Shown here piece by piece: positions 8,541-15,800 of a stretch of DNA of 64,000 nt. The notes under the pieces were generated by a model that saw only the letters and a list, made by a program, of their open reading frames with translations, did no database searches and was not told the origin of the DNA. The stretch covers positions 1 through 64,000 of the forward strand of contig NZ_LZSE01000117.1 in NCBI RefSeq assembly GCF_001665295.1. The letters are read 5' to 3'. The translations under genes were made by a program, and so were the position numbers. Positions within the stretch are counted from its first letter, which is position 1. Each line of letters opens with the position of its first letter. The DNA comes from Mycobacterium sp. 1554424.7. GTDB lineage: Bacteria > Actinomycetota > Actinomycetes > Mycobacteriales > Mycobacteriaceae.

Positions 8541-9185
8541 ATGACACTGAACCTGTCCGTCGACGAAGTCCTCACCACCACCCGCTCGGTCCGCAAGCGG
8601 CTCGACTTCGACAAGCCGGTCGGCCGCGAGGTGCTGATGGAATGCCTGGACCTGGCGCTGCAGGCGCCCACCGGTTCCAACTCGCAGGGCTGGCAATGGG
8701 TGTTCGTCGAGGACGCCGAAAAGAAGAAGGCGATCGGCGAGATCTACCTGGCCAACGCCCGCGGCTACCTCGCCGCGCCCGGCGCCCAGTACGCCGAGGG
8801 CGACACCCGCGGCGAGCGGATGGGCAAGGTCCGCGATTCGGCGACCTATCTCGCCGAGCACATGGGCGAGGCGCCGGTCCTGATGATCCCGTGCATCGAA
8901 GGCCGCGAGGACAAGTCACCGCTGGGCGGCGTGTCGTTCTGGGCGTCGCTGTTTCCCGCGGTGTGGAGCTTCTGCCTGGCGCTGCGATCCCGCGGCCTGG
9001 GCTCCTGCTGGACGACGCTGCACCTGCTGCGCGACGGCGAAAAGCAGGCCGCCGACGTGCTCGGCATCCCGTACGACAACTACAGCCAGGGCGGGCTGTT
9101 CCCCATCGCCTACACCAAGGGCACCGACTTCCGGCCGGCCAAGCGGCTGCCCGCCGAGCAGCTCACGCACTGGAACGCCTGGTAA
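8541..9185 (+). CDS. Nitroreductase-family oxidoreductase (Rv3368c-like)
   Basis: This 214-residue FMN-dependent nitroreductase fold protein has the N-terminal flavin phosphate-binding RSVRKR pattern, APTGSNSQGWQWVFV, and the C-terminal GLGSCWTTLHLL and GIPYDN segments typical of the family. Such enzymes use NAD(P)H to reduce nitro, quinone or enone compounds in the cytosol. The physiological substrate is unknown. It is divergent from the PNPOx-like gene, and the shared 23 bp gap implies overlapping promoters. Confidence 0.88.
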   Translation: MTLNLSVDEVLTTTRSVRKRLDFDKPVGREVLMECLDLALQAPTGSNSQGWQWVFVEDAEKKKAIGEIYLANARGYLAAPGAQYAEGDTRGERMGKVRDSATYLAEHMGEAPVLMIPCIEGREDKSPLGGVSFWASLFPAVWSFCLALRSRGLGSCWTTLHLLRDGEKQAADVLGIPYDNYSQGGLFPIAYTKGTDFRPAKRLPAEQLTHWNAW

Positions 9186-9186
9186 A

Positions 9187-9513
9187 TCAGGTCTCCAGCG
9201 GCCACACCTCGACGACCCCGTGTGCGACCGCGCACGGGACTTGGCTCACCCGCTCGATCGCCGCGTCGAGATCATCGGCCTCGATCACCGCAAACCCGGC
9301 GATCGGCAGCGCCGACCGCAGGTACGGCCCGGGCTCGACGCGCACGCCGCCGCCCTCCGGGTTGCGCACCTGAACGGGCCGTCCGGCAATTCCGATGAGC
9401 GCCCCCGCCGCCCGCAGCGCGTCGTCGCGCGCGTGCGCGGCCGCTTTGCATTCGTCGCTCACGCGGTCGTACCCGGCCGCGTCCCCGTAACCGATCGTGA
9501 TGAAGGTGGCCAT
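9187..9513 (-). CDS. YCII-related / DGPF-domain protein
   Basis: The 108-residue protein has the ferredoxin-like YCII pattern: an N-terminal strand (MATFITIGYGD), a central helix ahead of AAGALIGIAGRPVQVR, and the GFAVIEADDLDAAIERV helix followed by a VEVWPL strand. YCII proteins are small dimers of mostly unknown activity; some accompany ECF sigma factors. It converges on the nitroreductase with a 1 bp gap and lies 38 bp downstream of the TrmL gene on the same strand, so it may be read from the same transcript. Confidence 0.75.
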   Translation of the reverse strand: MATFITIGYGDAAGYDRVSDECKAAAHARDDALRAAGALIGIAGRPVQVRNPEGGGVRVEPGPYLRSALPIAGFAVIEADDLDAAIERVSQVPCAVAHGVVEVWPLET

Positions 9514-9551
9514 ATCAAGGCTGACTCGCGCCGGGCCCGGAACTCACCGGG

Positions 9552-10016
9552 CTACACGGCCCCGGCGTATCCGTTCTGCCGCCAGGCCTCGTAGACCGCG
9601 ATCGCGGCGGCGTTGGACAGGTTCAGCGAACGCCGGCCCGCCAGCATCGGGATGCGCACCTGCAAGGTGATGCGCGGGTCGGCCAAGGTCGCCGCGTCCA
9701 GCCCGTCGGGTTCCGGCCCGAACATCAACACGTCGCCGGGCGCGTAGTCGACGTCGGCGAACGACGTCGTCGCGTGCGCGGTGAAGGCGACCACCCGGTC
9801 CGGGGCCAGCGCGTTCCACGCGGCCGACAGCGACGCGTGCACGGTGACCGACGCGAGGTCGTGGTAATCCAGGCCGGCGCGGCGCAGCTTCGGCTCGGAC
9901 AGGTCGAAGCCGAGCGGCTCGACGAGGTGCAATTCGGCACCCGTGGCCGCCGCCGTCCGGATGGCGTTGCCCGTGTTGGGAGCGATGCGCGGGGTGACAA
10001 ACATCAGTTTGAACAC
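9552..10016 (-). CDS. trmL: tRNA 2'-O-methyltransferase, TrmL/SpoU family
   Basis: This 154-residue SPOUT-fold methyltransferase is expected to 2'-O-methylate the wobble nucleotide of tRNA-Leu using SAM. Motifs are PRIAPNTGNAIRTAAATG (motif 1 Asn/Arg), VLMFGPEPDGL (motif 2) and IPMLAGRRSLNLSNAAAIAVYE (motif 3 and trefoil knot). I chose the GTG at 10016 (FKLMFVTPR), because GGGAGGGAC lies just upstream and the length matches the M. tuberculosis SpoU. The longer in-frame start at 10079 adds a non-homologous leader. Confidence 0.92.
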   Translation of the reverse strand: MFKLMFVTPRIAPNTGNAIRTAAATGAELHLVEPLGFDLSEPKLRRAGLDYHDLASVTVHASLSAAWNALAPDRVVAFTAHATTSFADVDYAPGDVLMFGPEPDGLDAATLADPRITLQVRIPMLAGRRSLNLSNAAAIAVYEAWRQNGYAGAV

Positions 10017-10161
10017 AACAAGTCCCTCCCGGTGTACGGGTCCTTGGAAGGTTGGCGGCGCTCTGGTTGGAGTAGCCAACTACGCTATCGAGTTTTCCTA
10101 CCGGGGCGATAAACGTCTATAGCACAACGGATTTGTCAACATCGTCGCGAAAGGTGGACTC

Positions 10162-10758
10162 ATGTCGAACTTAACTGTGGCAGCGTCGCTGCCGGAAGCC
10201 CTGGTGGCCCATCTGAAAGAGGTGGAGCAGCTGCCGGGGGTGCGGGTGAATCCCATTTCGGCGGTGACGTCGCCGGTCACTCGGCGAGAGGTCCTCGACA
10301 CCGTCGGTGACGATGTTGCGGGCTTGGAGATGAACCAGCTCGCCGCCGTCGCCACGCTTAACCCGCGCAAGCCCGCGGTCGACGGGGTCGCATGGCTCGA
10401 TTTCGAGACCGTCGCCTACTACACGGCCGGCGCCACTCCCTTCGCCTCGATCGGGACCTTCTCGGGCACCGCGCAGTTCCCGCCGTACCTGCGTCTCACG
10501 CTGGAGCATCCGCCGACGGGACGCGGTCTCCTGGTCACCTGCCGGGCGACAAGCATCGCCGTGGGGCCCCACTTCCCGGGGTATTACCGCGTCGACGGAC
10601 CGGGCGTGGCGGGCAGCTTCGAGGACAACGCAAGGCCCACGACGTTTACGTTTGCCGTCCCGCCCGGCGGGAACGGTCCGGTCGAGATCAAGATCCACAC
10701 CGACCCCGACCGCATTCAGCTGTGGGCCTTCCACGACTGCACGATCACCAAGATCTAG
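10162..10758 (+). CDS. Conserved hypothetical protein, 198 residues
   Basis: I do not recognise this protein. It starts with ATG after GAAAGGTGG, has no signal peptide or membrane helix, and looks like a soluble protein rich in beta-strands from residue ~75 on (WLDFETVAYYTAGATPF, LRLTLEHPPTGRGLLVTC, VEIKIHTDPDRIQLWAF). The first 70 residues are probably helical. It is monocistronic: an upstream gap of about 145 bp separates it from the divergent trmL, and a strong hairpin follows 19 bp after the stop. The gene sits where M. tuberculosis has other genes, so it may be a lineage-specific insertion. Confidence 0.75.
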   Translation: MSNLTVAASLPEALVAHLKEVEQLPGVRVNPISAVTSPVTRREVLDTVGDDVAGLEMNQLAAVATLNPRKPAVDGVAWLDFETVAYYTAGATPFASIGTFSGTAQFPPYLRLTLEHPPTGRGLLVTCRATSIAVGPHFPGYYRVDGPGVAGSFEDNARPTTFTFAVPPGGNGPVEIKIHTDPDRIQLWAFHDCTITKI

Positions 10759-10777
10759 CCCTTCCCCAACAGACACG

Positions 10778-10820
10778 CGGCCCAACCGGGACGGCAGCCG
10801 AGACCGTTCCGGTTGGGCCG
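10778..10820 (+). terminator. Strong hairpin after the 198-residue gene
   Basis: A 17-base stem at 10778-10794 pairs with 10804-10820 with a single G-T wobble and a 9-base loop. It lies 19 bp after the stop codon. No U-run follows, which is usual for mycobacterial terminators. It insulates the downstream conservon operon. Confidence 0.75.
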
Positions 10821-11015
10821 TTCTCTGGGTCATGAGGTTTTACCGCGATTGTTTGCCAGACTTGCATCCCCGTGCACCGGCCAACCTTGGAGGGCTCTGC
10901 GTACTCAGTAGGAATTGTGGAGACCTCGGCCGTGGGCTGTCATACTCGTCGGATTGCCAGGTGTTTATCGCTGGCGCCGACTGCGTGGGGTACGCGGAAT
11001 TAAGCAGGAAGTCTC

Positions 11016-11084
11016 ATGAGCCTCTCGTTTCACCGAGCGCTGACAATCAGCCCAGCGGCCCGTCGCGCGGCCGCACGCACGTGA
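11016..11084 (+). CDS. Possible 22-codon leader ORF ahead of the sensor kinase
   Basis: An ATG at 11016 is preceded by AGGAAG at good spacing and opens a 22-codon frame (MSLSFHRALTISP...). Its TGA at 11082-11084 overlaps the GTG start of the kinase at 11081. The kinase GTG has no ribosome binding site of its own, so the leader could couple translation. The rest of the 322 bp gap holds the hairpin above and no other recognisable gene. Confidence 0.35.
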   Translation: MSLSFHRALTISPAARRAAART

Positions 11085-13891
11085 CCATGTTCGCCCGCCC
11101 GGCCCACGCGGCCGAGGCGGTCGCGCCGGAATACACCGAAGCCCCGGTCGCCAACGGGCCGCGGGCCAAACGCCCGCGGGCCTGGTCGCTGTCCAACTGG
11201 CCCGTCCGCTTCAAGGTCCTCGCGATTGTGCTGGTACCGCTGCTTTTGGCGACGGCGTTCGGGGGGCTGCGCATCAAGGATGCGATGGCCAACTCCAGCG
11301 GCCTCAAGCTGGCCGCCGCCCGCGCCGACGTGCTCCCGGCGATCACCAAATACATGTCGGCGCTGGACGTCGCGCTGCTGGCGAACTCTACCGGGCGCGA
11401 CGTCGACGGGGCCAAGAAGAACTACGAGGCACGCAAGTACGAGCTGCAGCAGCGGCTGGCGAACACCGACGTCACCCCCGACGTCCGGTCCGGGGTAAGC
11501 ACCCTGCTGAACGGCGGCGCCGGCCTGCTGGACAAGGTGGCCGACAACAGCATCGGTTTGCGGGACCGGGTGACCACCTACGCCCCGCTCCTGCTGACGG
11601 CCGAGGACGTGATCAACGCGTCGGTGCACGTAAGCAACGAGCGGATCCGTGCCGAGGCGCAGGCCCTGAGCCGGGCTGTCGGCGCCCGCGGGCAGATGAC
11701 GATGCAACAAATCCTGGTGACCCGGGGCGCCGATCTTCCCGAGCCGCAGCTGCGGACCTCGATGATCACCCTGGCCGGCACCGAGCCGTCGACGCTGTTC
11801 GGGATGAGCGAGGTGCTCGGCGCCGGGTCGGCCGACGCCAAGACGCTGCAGCAGCAGATGGTGACGCGGATGGCGATCATGTCGGATCCGACCAGCGCGC
11901 TCGTCGACAACCCGGACCTGCTGCGCTCGATCGAGACCACCGACGGGATCGCCGAGCAGGTCATCAATGACGCCACCGCGTCGGTGACCAAATCCGTGCA
12001 CGCCGAGGCCACCGACCGCCGCAACGCCGCGATCGTCGACACCGCGCTGGTGGCGGCCGTCATCGTGATCGCGCTGCTGGTCGTGTTGCTGGTGGCGCGC
12101 GCGCTGGTGCGTCCGCTGCGCTTGCTGCGCGACGGCGCGCTCCAGGTCGCCCACACCGACCTGGAGGAGGAGGTGGCCCGGGTCAAGGCCGGCGGCGCCG
12201 AACCGATCCCGCAGCCGCTGCCGGTGTACACCACCGAGGAGATCGGTCAGGTCGCCCACGCGGTCGACGAGCTGCACACCCAGGCGCTGCTGCTGGCCGG
12301 TGACGAGGCGCGCCTTCGCCTGCTGGTCAACGACATGTTCGAGACCATGTCGCGGCGCAACCGCTCCCTGGTGGACCAGCAGCTGATGCTCATCGACCGG
12401 CTGGAGCGCAACGAGGAGGATCCCGAACGGCTGGACAACCTGTTCCGGCTGGATCACCTGGCGGCCCGGCTGCGGCGCAACAGCGCCAACCTGCTGGTGT
12501 TGGCGGGCGCGCAGCTGGCCCGCGACCAGCGCGACCCGGTGCCGCTGTCGACGGTGATCAACGCCGCGGTGTCCGAGGTCGAGGATTACCGCCGGGTCGA
12601 GCTGTCCGGCCTGCCCGACTGCGCGCTGATCGGCGCGGCCTCGGGCGGTGCCATTCACCTGTTCGCCGAGCTGATCGACAACGCCCTGCGCTACTCGCCG
12701 CCGACGACCACCGTCCGGATCTCGGCGGGACGCGGCGGTGACGGCGGCGTCATGCTGCGGATCTCCGACTCCGGCCTGGGGATGAACGACGCCGACCGGC
12801 GGATGGCAAACATGCGGCTGCGCGCCGGCAGCGACGTCACGCCCGACAACGCGCGCCACATGGGCCTTTTCGTAGTGGGCCGGATCGCCGCGCGGCACGG
12901 CATCCGGGTGGGGCTGCGCGGCCCGGCCGGCAACGAAGCGGGCACCGGCACCACCGCCGAGGTCTACCTCCCGCCCTCGGTGCTGGCCGGCTCGGCGGGA
13001 CCGCAGGGCCGGCCCGGGTCGGTATCGTCGCCGAGCACCAAGCTCGCCAACGCCATGGCGACGACGGACCCCGCGGGCGAGCCCACCGGGCACATCGTGG
13101 CCGAGCCCGCGAACCAGAACGGCGCGGAGGCGTCGGCACCGTCGGTCACCGTGTTGCCGCGCCGCAACCCGGGTTCCAGCGGCATCACCGAGGTCCCCGA
13201 GGTTCCCGAGGTTCCCGCGCCGGCCGAGCCGCTGCCCCGGCGGCAACGGCGGGAGCTCGCCACCCCGTGGTGGGAGGGCGGGCAGCCGGAGCCAACACCC
13301 GAGCCCGAGCCGCGCCCGGAGCCGGAAAAGAGGCCGGCCAAACCCGCGGCGGTGTCGGACACGTCGGCCTTCTTCGCCGCGCGCGCCCAGGCCGCCGCGC
13401 CCCCCGAAGAGACCCCGGCGCCGGTCGCGTCGATCCCGACCATCCCGGAGGCCGCGAAAGCCCCGGAGGCGCCGGCCGATGACGACGTCATCTACCGTCG
13501 GATGCTGTCGGAGATGCTGGGCGACCCGCACGACCTGGTCAACAGCCCCGACCTGGACTGGCAATCGGTGTGGGACCGGGGCTGGTCGTTGGCGGCCGCG
13601 GCCGAGGACAAGCCGGTCCAGGCGCAAACCGAGCACGGACTGCCGGTCCGCGAGCCCGGGGCCCGGCTGGTGCCCGGCGCCGCGAACGGGACGGGCATGA
13701 CGGAAGAGGACCGGCCGGACGACGACGAGGGATCCCTGGTGGGATCCAACGGCCTGGGACGCCACTCGCAGCACTCCGCCGCGGGGCGCGACCCCGAGGC
13801 GGTGCGGGCGTCGTTCAGCAGCCACTTCGGTGGCGTGCGCTCCGGACGGTCGCACGCCCGCGAGACGAGTGAAGGATCTGATCAGGAATGA
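11081..13891 (+). CDS. Conservon sensor histidine kinase-like protein (Rv3365c-like)
   Basis: If started at GTG 11081, this is a 936-residue membrane kinase of the nitrate-sensor-like CvnA type. TM1 is at about residues 42-65 ([19 protein letters not shown]), an extracytoplasmic helical domain follows, and TM2 is near 320-345 ([19 protein letters not shown]). A HAMP-like segment leads into [16 protein letters not shown] (the H-box region). The HATPase has N box [12 protein letters not shown]1 [10 protein letters not shown] and G2 [13 protein letters not shown]. About 300 C-terminal residues are Pro/Glu-rich, with a triple EVP repeat, and end in a conserved [11 protein letters not shown] segment. 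The stop overlaps the roadblock ATG (ATGA). ATG at 11087 is an alternative start. In the family the kinase may act as a scaffold for the GTPase rather than signal to a response regulator; none is encoded here. Confidence 0.85.
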   Translation: MTMFARPAHAAEAVAPEYTEAPVANGPRAKRPRAWSLSNWPVRFKVLAIVLVPLLLATAFGGLRIKDAMANSSGLKLAAARADVLPAITKYMSALDVALLANSTGRDVDGAKKNYEARKYELQQRLANTDVTPDVRSGVSTLLNGGAGLLDKVADNSIGLRDRVTTYAPLLLTAEDVINASVHVSNERIRAEAQALSRAVGARGQMTMQQILVTRGADLPEPQLRTSMITLAGTEPSTLFGMSEVLGAGSADAKTLQQQMVTRMAIMSDPTSALVDNPDLLRSIETTDGIAEQVINDATASVTKSVHAEATDRRNAAIVDTALVAAVIVIALLVVLLVARALVRPLRLLRDGALQVAHTDLEEEVARVKAGGAEPIPQPLPVYTTEEIGQVAHAVDELHTQALLLAGDEARLRLLVNDMFETMSRRNRSLVDQQLMLIDRLERNEEDPERLDNLFRLDHLAARLRRNSANLLVLAGAQLARDQRDPVPLSTVINAAVSEVEDYRRVELSGLPDCALIGAASGGAIHLFAELIDNALRYSPPTTTVRISAGRGGDGGVMLRISDSGLGMNDADRRMANMRLRAGSDVTPDNARHMGLFVVGRIAARHGIRVGLRGPAGNEAGTGTTAEVYLPPSVLAGSAGPQGRPGSVSSPSTKLANAMATTDPAGEPTGHIVAEPANQNGAEASAPSVTVLPRRNPGSSGITEVPEVPEVPAPAEPLPRRQRRELATPWWEGGQPEPTPEPEPRPEPEKRPAKPAAVSDTSAFFAARAQAAAPPEETPAPVASIPTIPEAAKAPEAPADDDVIYRRMLSEMLGDPHDLVNSPDLDWQSVWDRGWSLAAAAEDKPVQAQTEHGLPVREPGARLVPGAANGTGMTEEDRPDDDEGSLVGSNGLGRHSQHSAAGRDPEAVRASFSSHFGGVRSGRSHARETSEGSDQE

Positions 13892-14292
13892 CGTCCGCCG
13901 ACAACTCGCTGGACTGGCTGGTGACGAAGTTCGCCCGCGAGGTCCCCGGCGTCGCGCACGCGTTGCTGGTGTCGGTCGACGGGCTGCCCGTCGCCGCCAG
14001 CGAACACCTGCCGCGCGAACGGGCCGATCAGCTGGCCGCGGTCGCCTCCGGCCTGGCCAGCCTCGCGACCGGTGCCGCGCAGCTGTTCGAGGGCGGCCAG
14101 GTGCTGCAGTCGGTGGTCGAGATGTCCAACGGCTACCTGTTGCTGATGCGGGTCGGCGACGGCTCGCACCTGGCCACGCTGGCCGTGTCGTCCTGCGACA
14201 TCGGCCAGATCGGTTACGAGATGGCCATCCTCGTCGAACGGGTCGGCGGTGTGGTGCAGTCCACCCGCCGGTCCGCAGAGCAGTACCAGTGA
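13888..14292 (+). CDS. Roadblock/LC7 domain protein (Rv3364c-like, CvnB)
   Basis: This 134-residue roadblock/LC7 fold protein ([29 protein letters not shown]) is the presumed regulator of the downstream GTPase, analogous to MglB and CvnB. The start overlaps the kinase stop by 4 bp, so the two are translationally coupled. It has no membrane segment. M. tuberculosis Rv3364c has also been reported as a secreted host serine-protease inhibitor; nothing in this sequence (no signal peptide) speaks for or against that. Confidence 0.9.
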   Translation: MTSADNSLDWLVTKFAREVPGVAHALLVSVDGLPVAASEHLPRERADQLAAVASGLASLATGAAQLFEGGQVLQSVVEMSNGYLLLMRVGDGSHLATLAVSSCDIGQIGYEMAILVERVGGVVQSTRRSAEQYQ

Positions 14293-14298
14293 GCCGCG

Positions 14299-14673
14299 AT
14301 GGACAGACGTGAGCGCTGGCCCGCCTCACGTGAGGCGAACCTGGTCCGGCCGTACACCCTGACGTCCGGGCGGACCGACACCAACGTCGACCTTCCGCTG
14401 GAAGCGCCGGTGCAGACGTTGGACGCGGGCCTGGCTCACCGATGGCCACCCAACGATGTGAGAGGCAAGATCATCCAACTGTGCGTGAACAGCCCGTCGG
14501 TCGCGGAGATCTCCGCCCGGCTGGATTTACCGGTCGGCGTCGCGCGCGTCCTGGTCGGCGATCTGGTGCTGTCCGGCTACCTTCGGGTGCATAGGACATT
14601 GACGGAGCGTTCCACCCGCGACGAGCGCCACGAACTCATAGGAAGGACCCTGCGTGGCTTACGAGCACTCTGA
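14299..14673 (+). CDS. DUF742 protein (Rv3363c-like, CvnC)
   Basis: The 124-residue protein matches the DUF742 component of conservons: an N-terminal LVRPYTLTSGRT motif and a winged-helix-like C-terminal half (IIQLCVNSPSVAEISARLDLPVGVARVLVGDLVLSGYL... in the family). It probably links the kinase or roadblock protein to the GTPase. It starts 6 bp after the roadblock stop, and its 3' end overlaps the GTPase start by 20 bp. Confidence 0.9.
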   Translation: MDRRERWPASREANLVRPYTLTSGRTDTNVDLPLEAPVQTLDAGLAHRWPPNDVRGKIIQLCVNSPSVAEISARLDLPVGVARVLVGDLVLSGYLRVHRTLTERSTRDERHELIGRTLRGLRAL

Positions 14674-15238
14674 CCCGCGCTCGTCCGGCGCGCACGCTTC
14701 GACGAAGATCGTGATCGCGGGCGGCTTCGGGGTCGGCAAGACCACGTTCGTCGGGGCGGTCTCGGAGATCATGCCGCTGCGCACCGAGGCCATGCTCACC
14801 GACGCATCGGAGGGCGTCGACATGCTCGAGGCCACGCCGGACAAGAAGACCACCACGGTGGCAATGGATTTCGGCCGGATCACCCTGGACGAGGAGCTGG
14901 TGCTCTACCTGTTCGGCACCCCCGGTCAGCGGCGGTTCTGGTTCATGTGGGACGACCTTGTGCGCGGCGCGATCGGGGCGGTCGTCCTTGTCGACTGCCG
15001 CCGGCTGCAGGACAGCTTCGCCGCGGTCGACTTCTTCGAGCACCGCAACCTGCCGTTCCTGATCGCGGTCAACGAATTCGACGGCGCGCCACGCTATCCC
15101 GTTGAGGCGGTGCGCGAGGCGCTGACGCTGCCCCGGCACATCCCGGTGATCACGGTCGACGCGCGGGACCGACGGTCGGCGACCGACGCGCTGATCGCCG
15201 TCAGCGAGTACGCGCTGGAAACCCTGGCCGCGAGCTGA
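14654..15238 (+). CDS. Ras-like small GTPase (Rv3362c-like, CvnD)
   Basis: The 194-residue G-domain has the P-loop GGFGVGKTT at residues 23-31, a switch II region FGTPGQRRFW, and AVNEFDG in place of the NKxD guanine-specificity motif, as usual in conservon and MglA-like GTPases. It has no lipidation signal. The GTG start at 14654 lies inside the DUF742 gene in another frame and gives the family's N-terminus MAYEHSD. It is the presumed output of the kinase-roadblock-DUF742 module; mfpA follows 7 bp later. Confidence 0.93.
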   Translation: MAYEHSDPRSSGAHASTKIVIAGGFGVGKTTFVGAVSEIMPLRTEAMLTDASEGVDMLEATPDKKTTTVAMDFGRITLDEELVLYLFGTPGQRRFWFMWDDLVRGAIGAVVLVDCRRLQDSFAAVDFFEHRNLPFLIAVNEFDGAPRYPVEAVREALTLPRHIPVITVDARDRRSATDALIAVSEYALETLAAS

Positions 15239-15245
15239 TCCCGCT

Positions 15246-15800
15246 TTGCAGCACTGGGTCGACCGACAGTTCACCGGCACCGATTTTCGCGACGACGACC
15301 TCAGCCGGCTGCGCACCGAACGGGTGGTGTTTTCCGAGTGCGACTTCAGCGGCGTGAACCTGGCCGAGTCCGACCACCGCGGGTCGGCGTTTCGTAACTG
15401 CACGTTCGAGCGAACGTTGTTGTGGCACAGCACCTTTGCGCAGTGCAGCATGCTGGGCTCGGTCTTTGTGCACTGCCGGATGCGCCCGATCACGTTCGAC
15501 GAGGTGGACTTCACCCTCGCGGTGCTCGGCGGCAACGACCTTCGCGGCGTCGACCTGAGCGGGTGCCGGCTGCGCGAGGCCAGCCTGGTGGAGACCGACC
15601 TGCGCAAGGCCGTGCTGCGCGGCGCCGACCTGTCCGGCGCGCGCACGACGGGCGCCCGGCTGGACGACGCCGACCTGCGCGGCGCCGTCGTGGACGCGGC
15701 GTTGTGGCGGAGCGCCGGGCTGGCGGGTGCGCGCGTCGACGTCCCGCAGGCGATGGCGTTCGCGCTGGCGCACGGCTTGCGCCTCGACGCGAAGGATTAG
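15246..15800 (+). CDS. mfpA: Pentapeptide-repeat DNA-gyrase-binding protein MfpA
   Basis: The 184-residue right-handed quadrilateral beta-helix protein consists almost wholly of A(D/N)LxX repeats (for example ECDFSGVNLAESDHRGSAFR, GNDLRGVDLSGCRLREASL). MfpA imitates B-form DNA and binds gyrase, giving low-level fluoroquinolone resistance and protecting gyrase. The only suitable start is a TTG at 15246, which reproduces the M. tuberculosis MfpA N-terminus and length (183). It sits 7 bp after the GTPase gene in a conserved operon, which fits reports that the GTPase modulates MfpA. It converges with the FHA-ABC gene, overlapping its stop by 4 bp. Confidence 0.95.
   Translation: MQHWVDRQFTGTDFRDDDLSRLRTERVVFSECDFSGVNLAESDHRGSAFRNCTFERTLLWHSTFAQCSMLGSVFVHCRMRPITFDEVDFTLAVLGGNDLRGVDLSGCRLREASLVETDLRKAVLRGADLSGARTTGARLDDADLRGAVVDAALWRSAGLAGARVDVPQAMAFALAHGLRLDAKD

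Noticed and set aside
13888-14292. Secreted serine-protease inhibitor as the function of the roadblock protein
   Set aside because: It has been reported for the M. tuberculosis orthologue, but this sequence has no signal peptide, and the operon context points to GTPase regulation.
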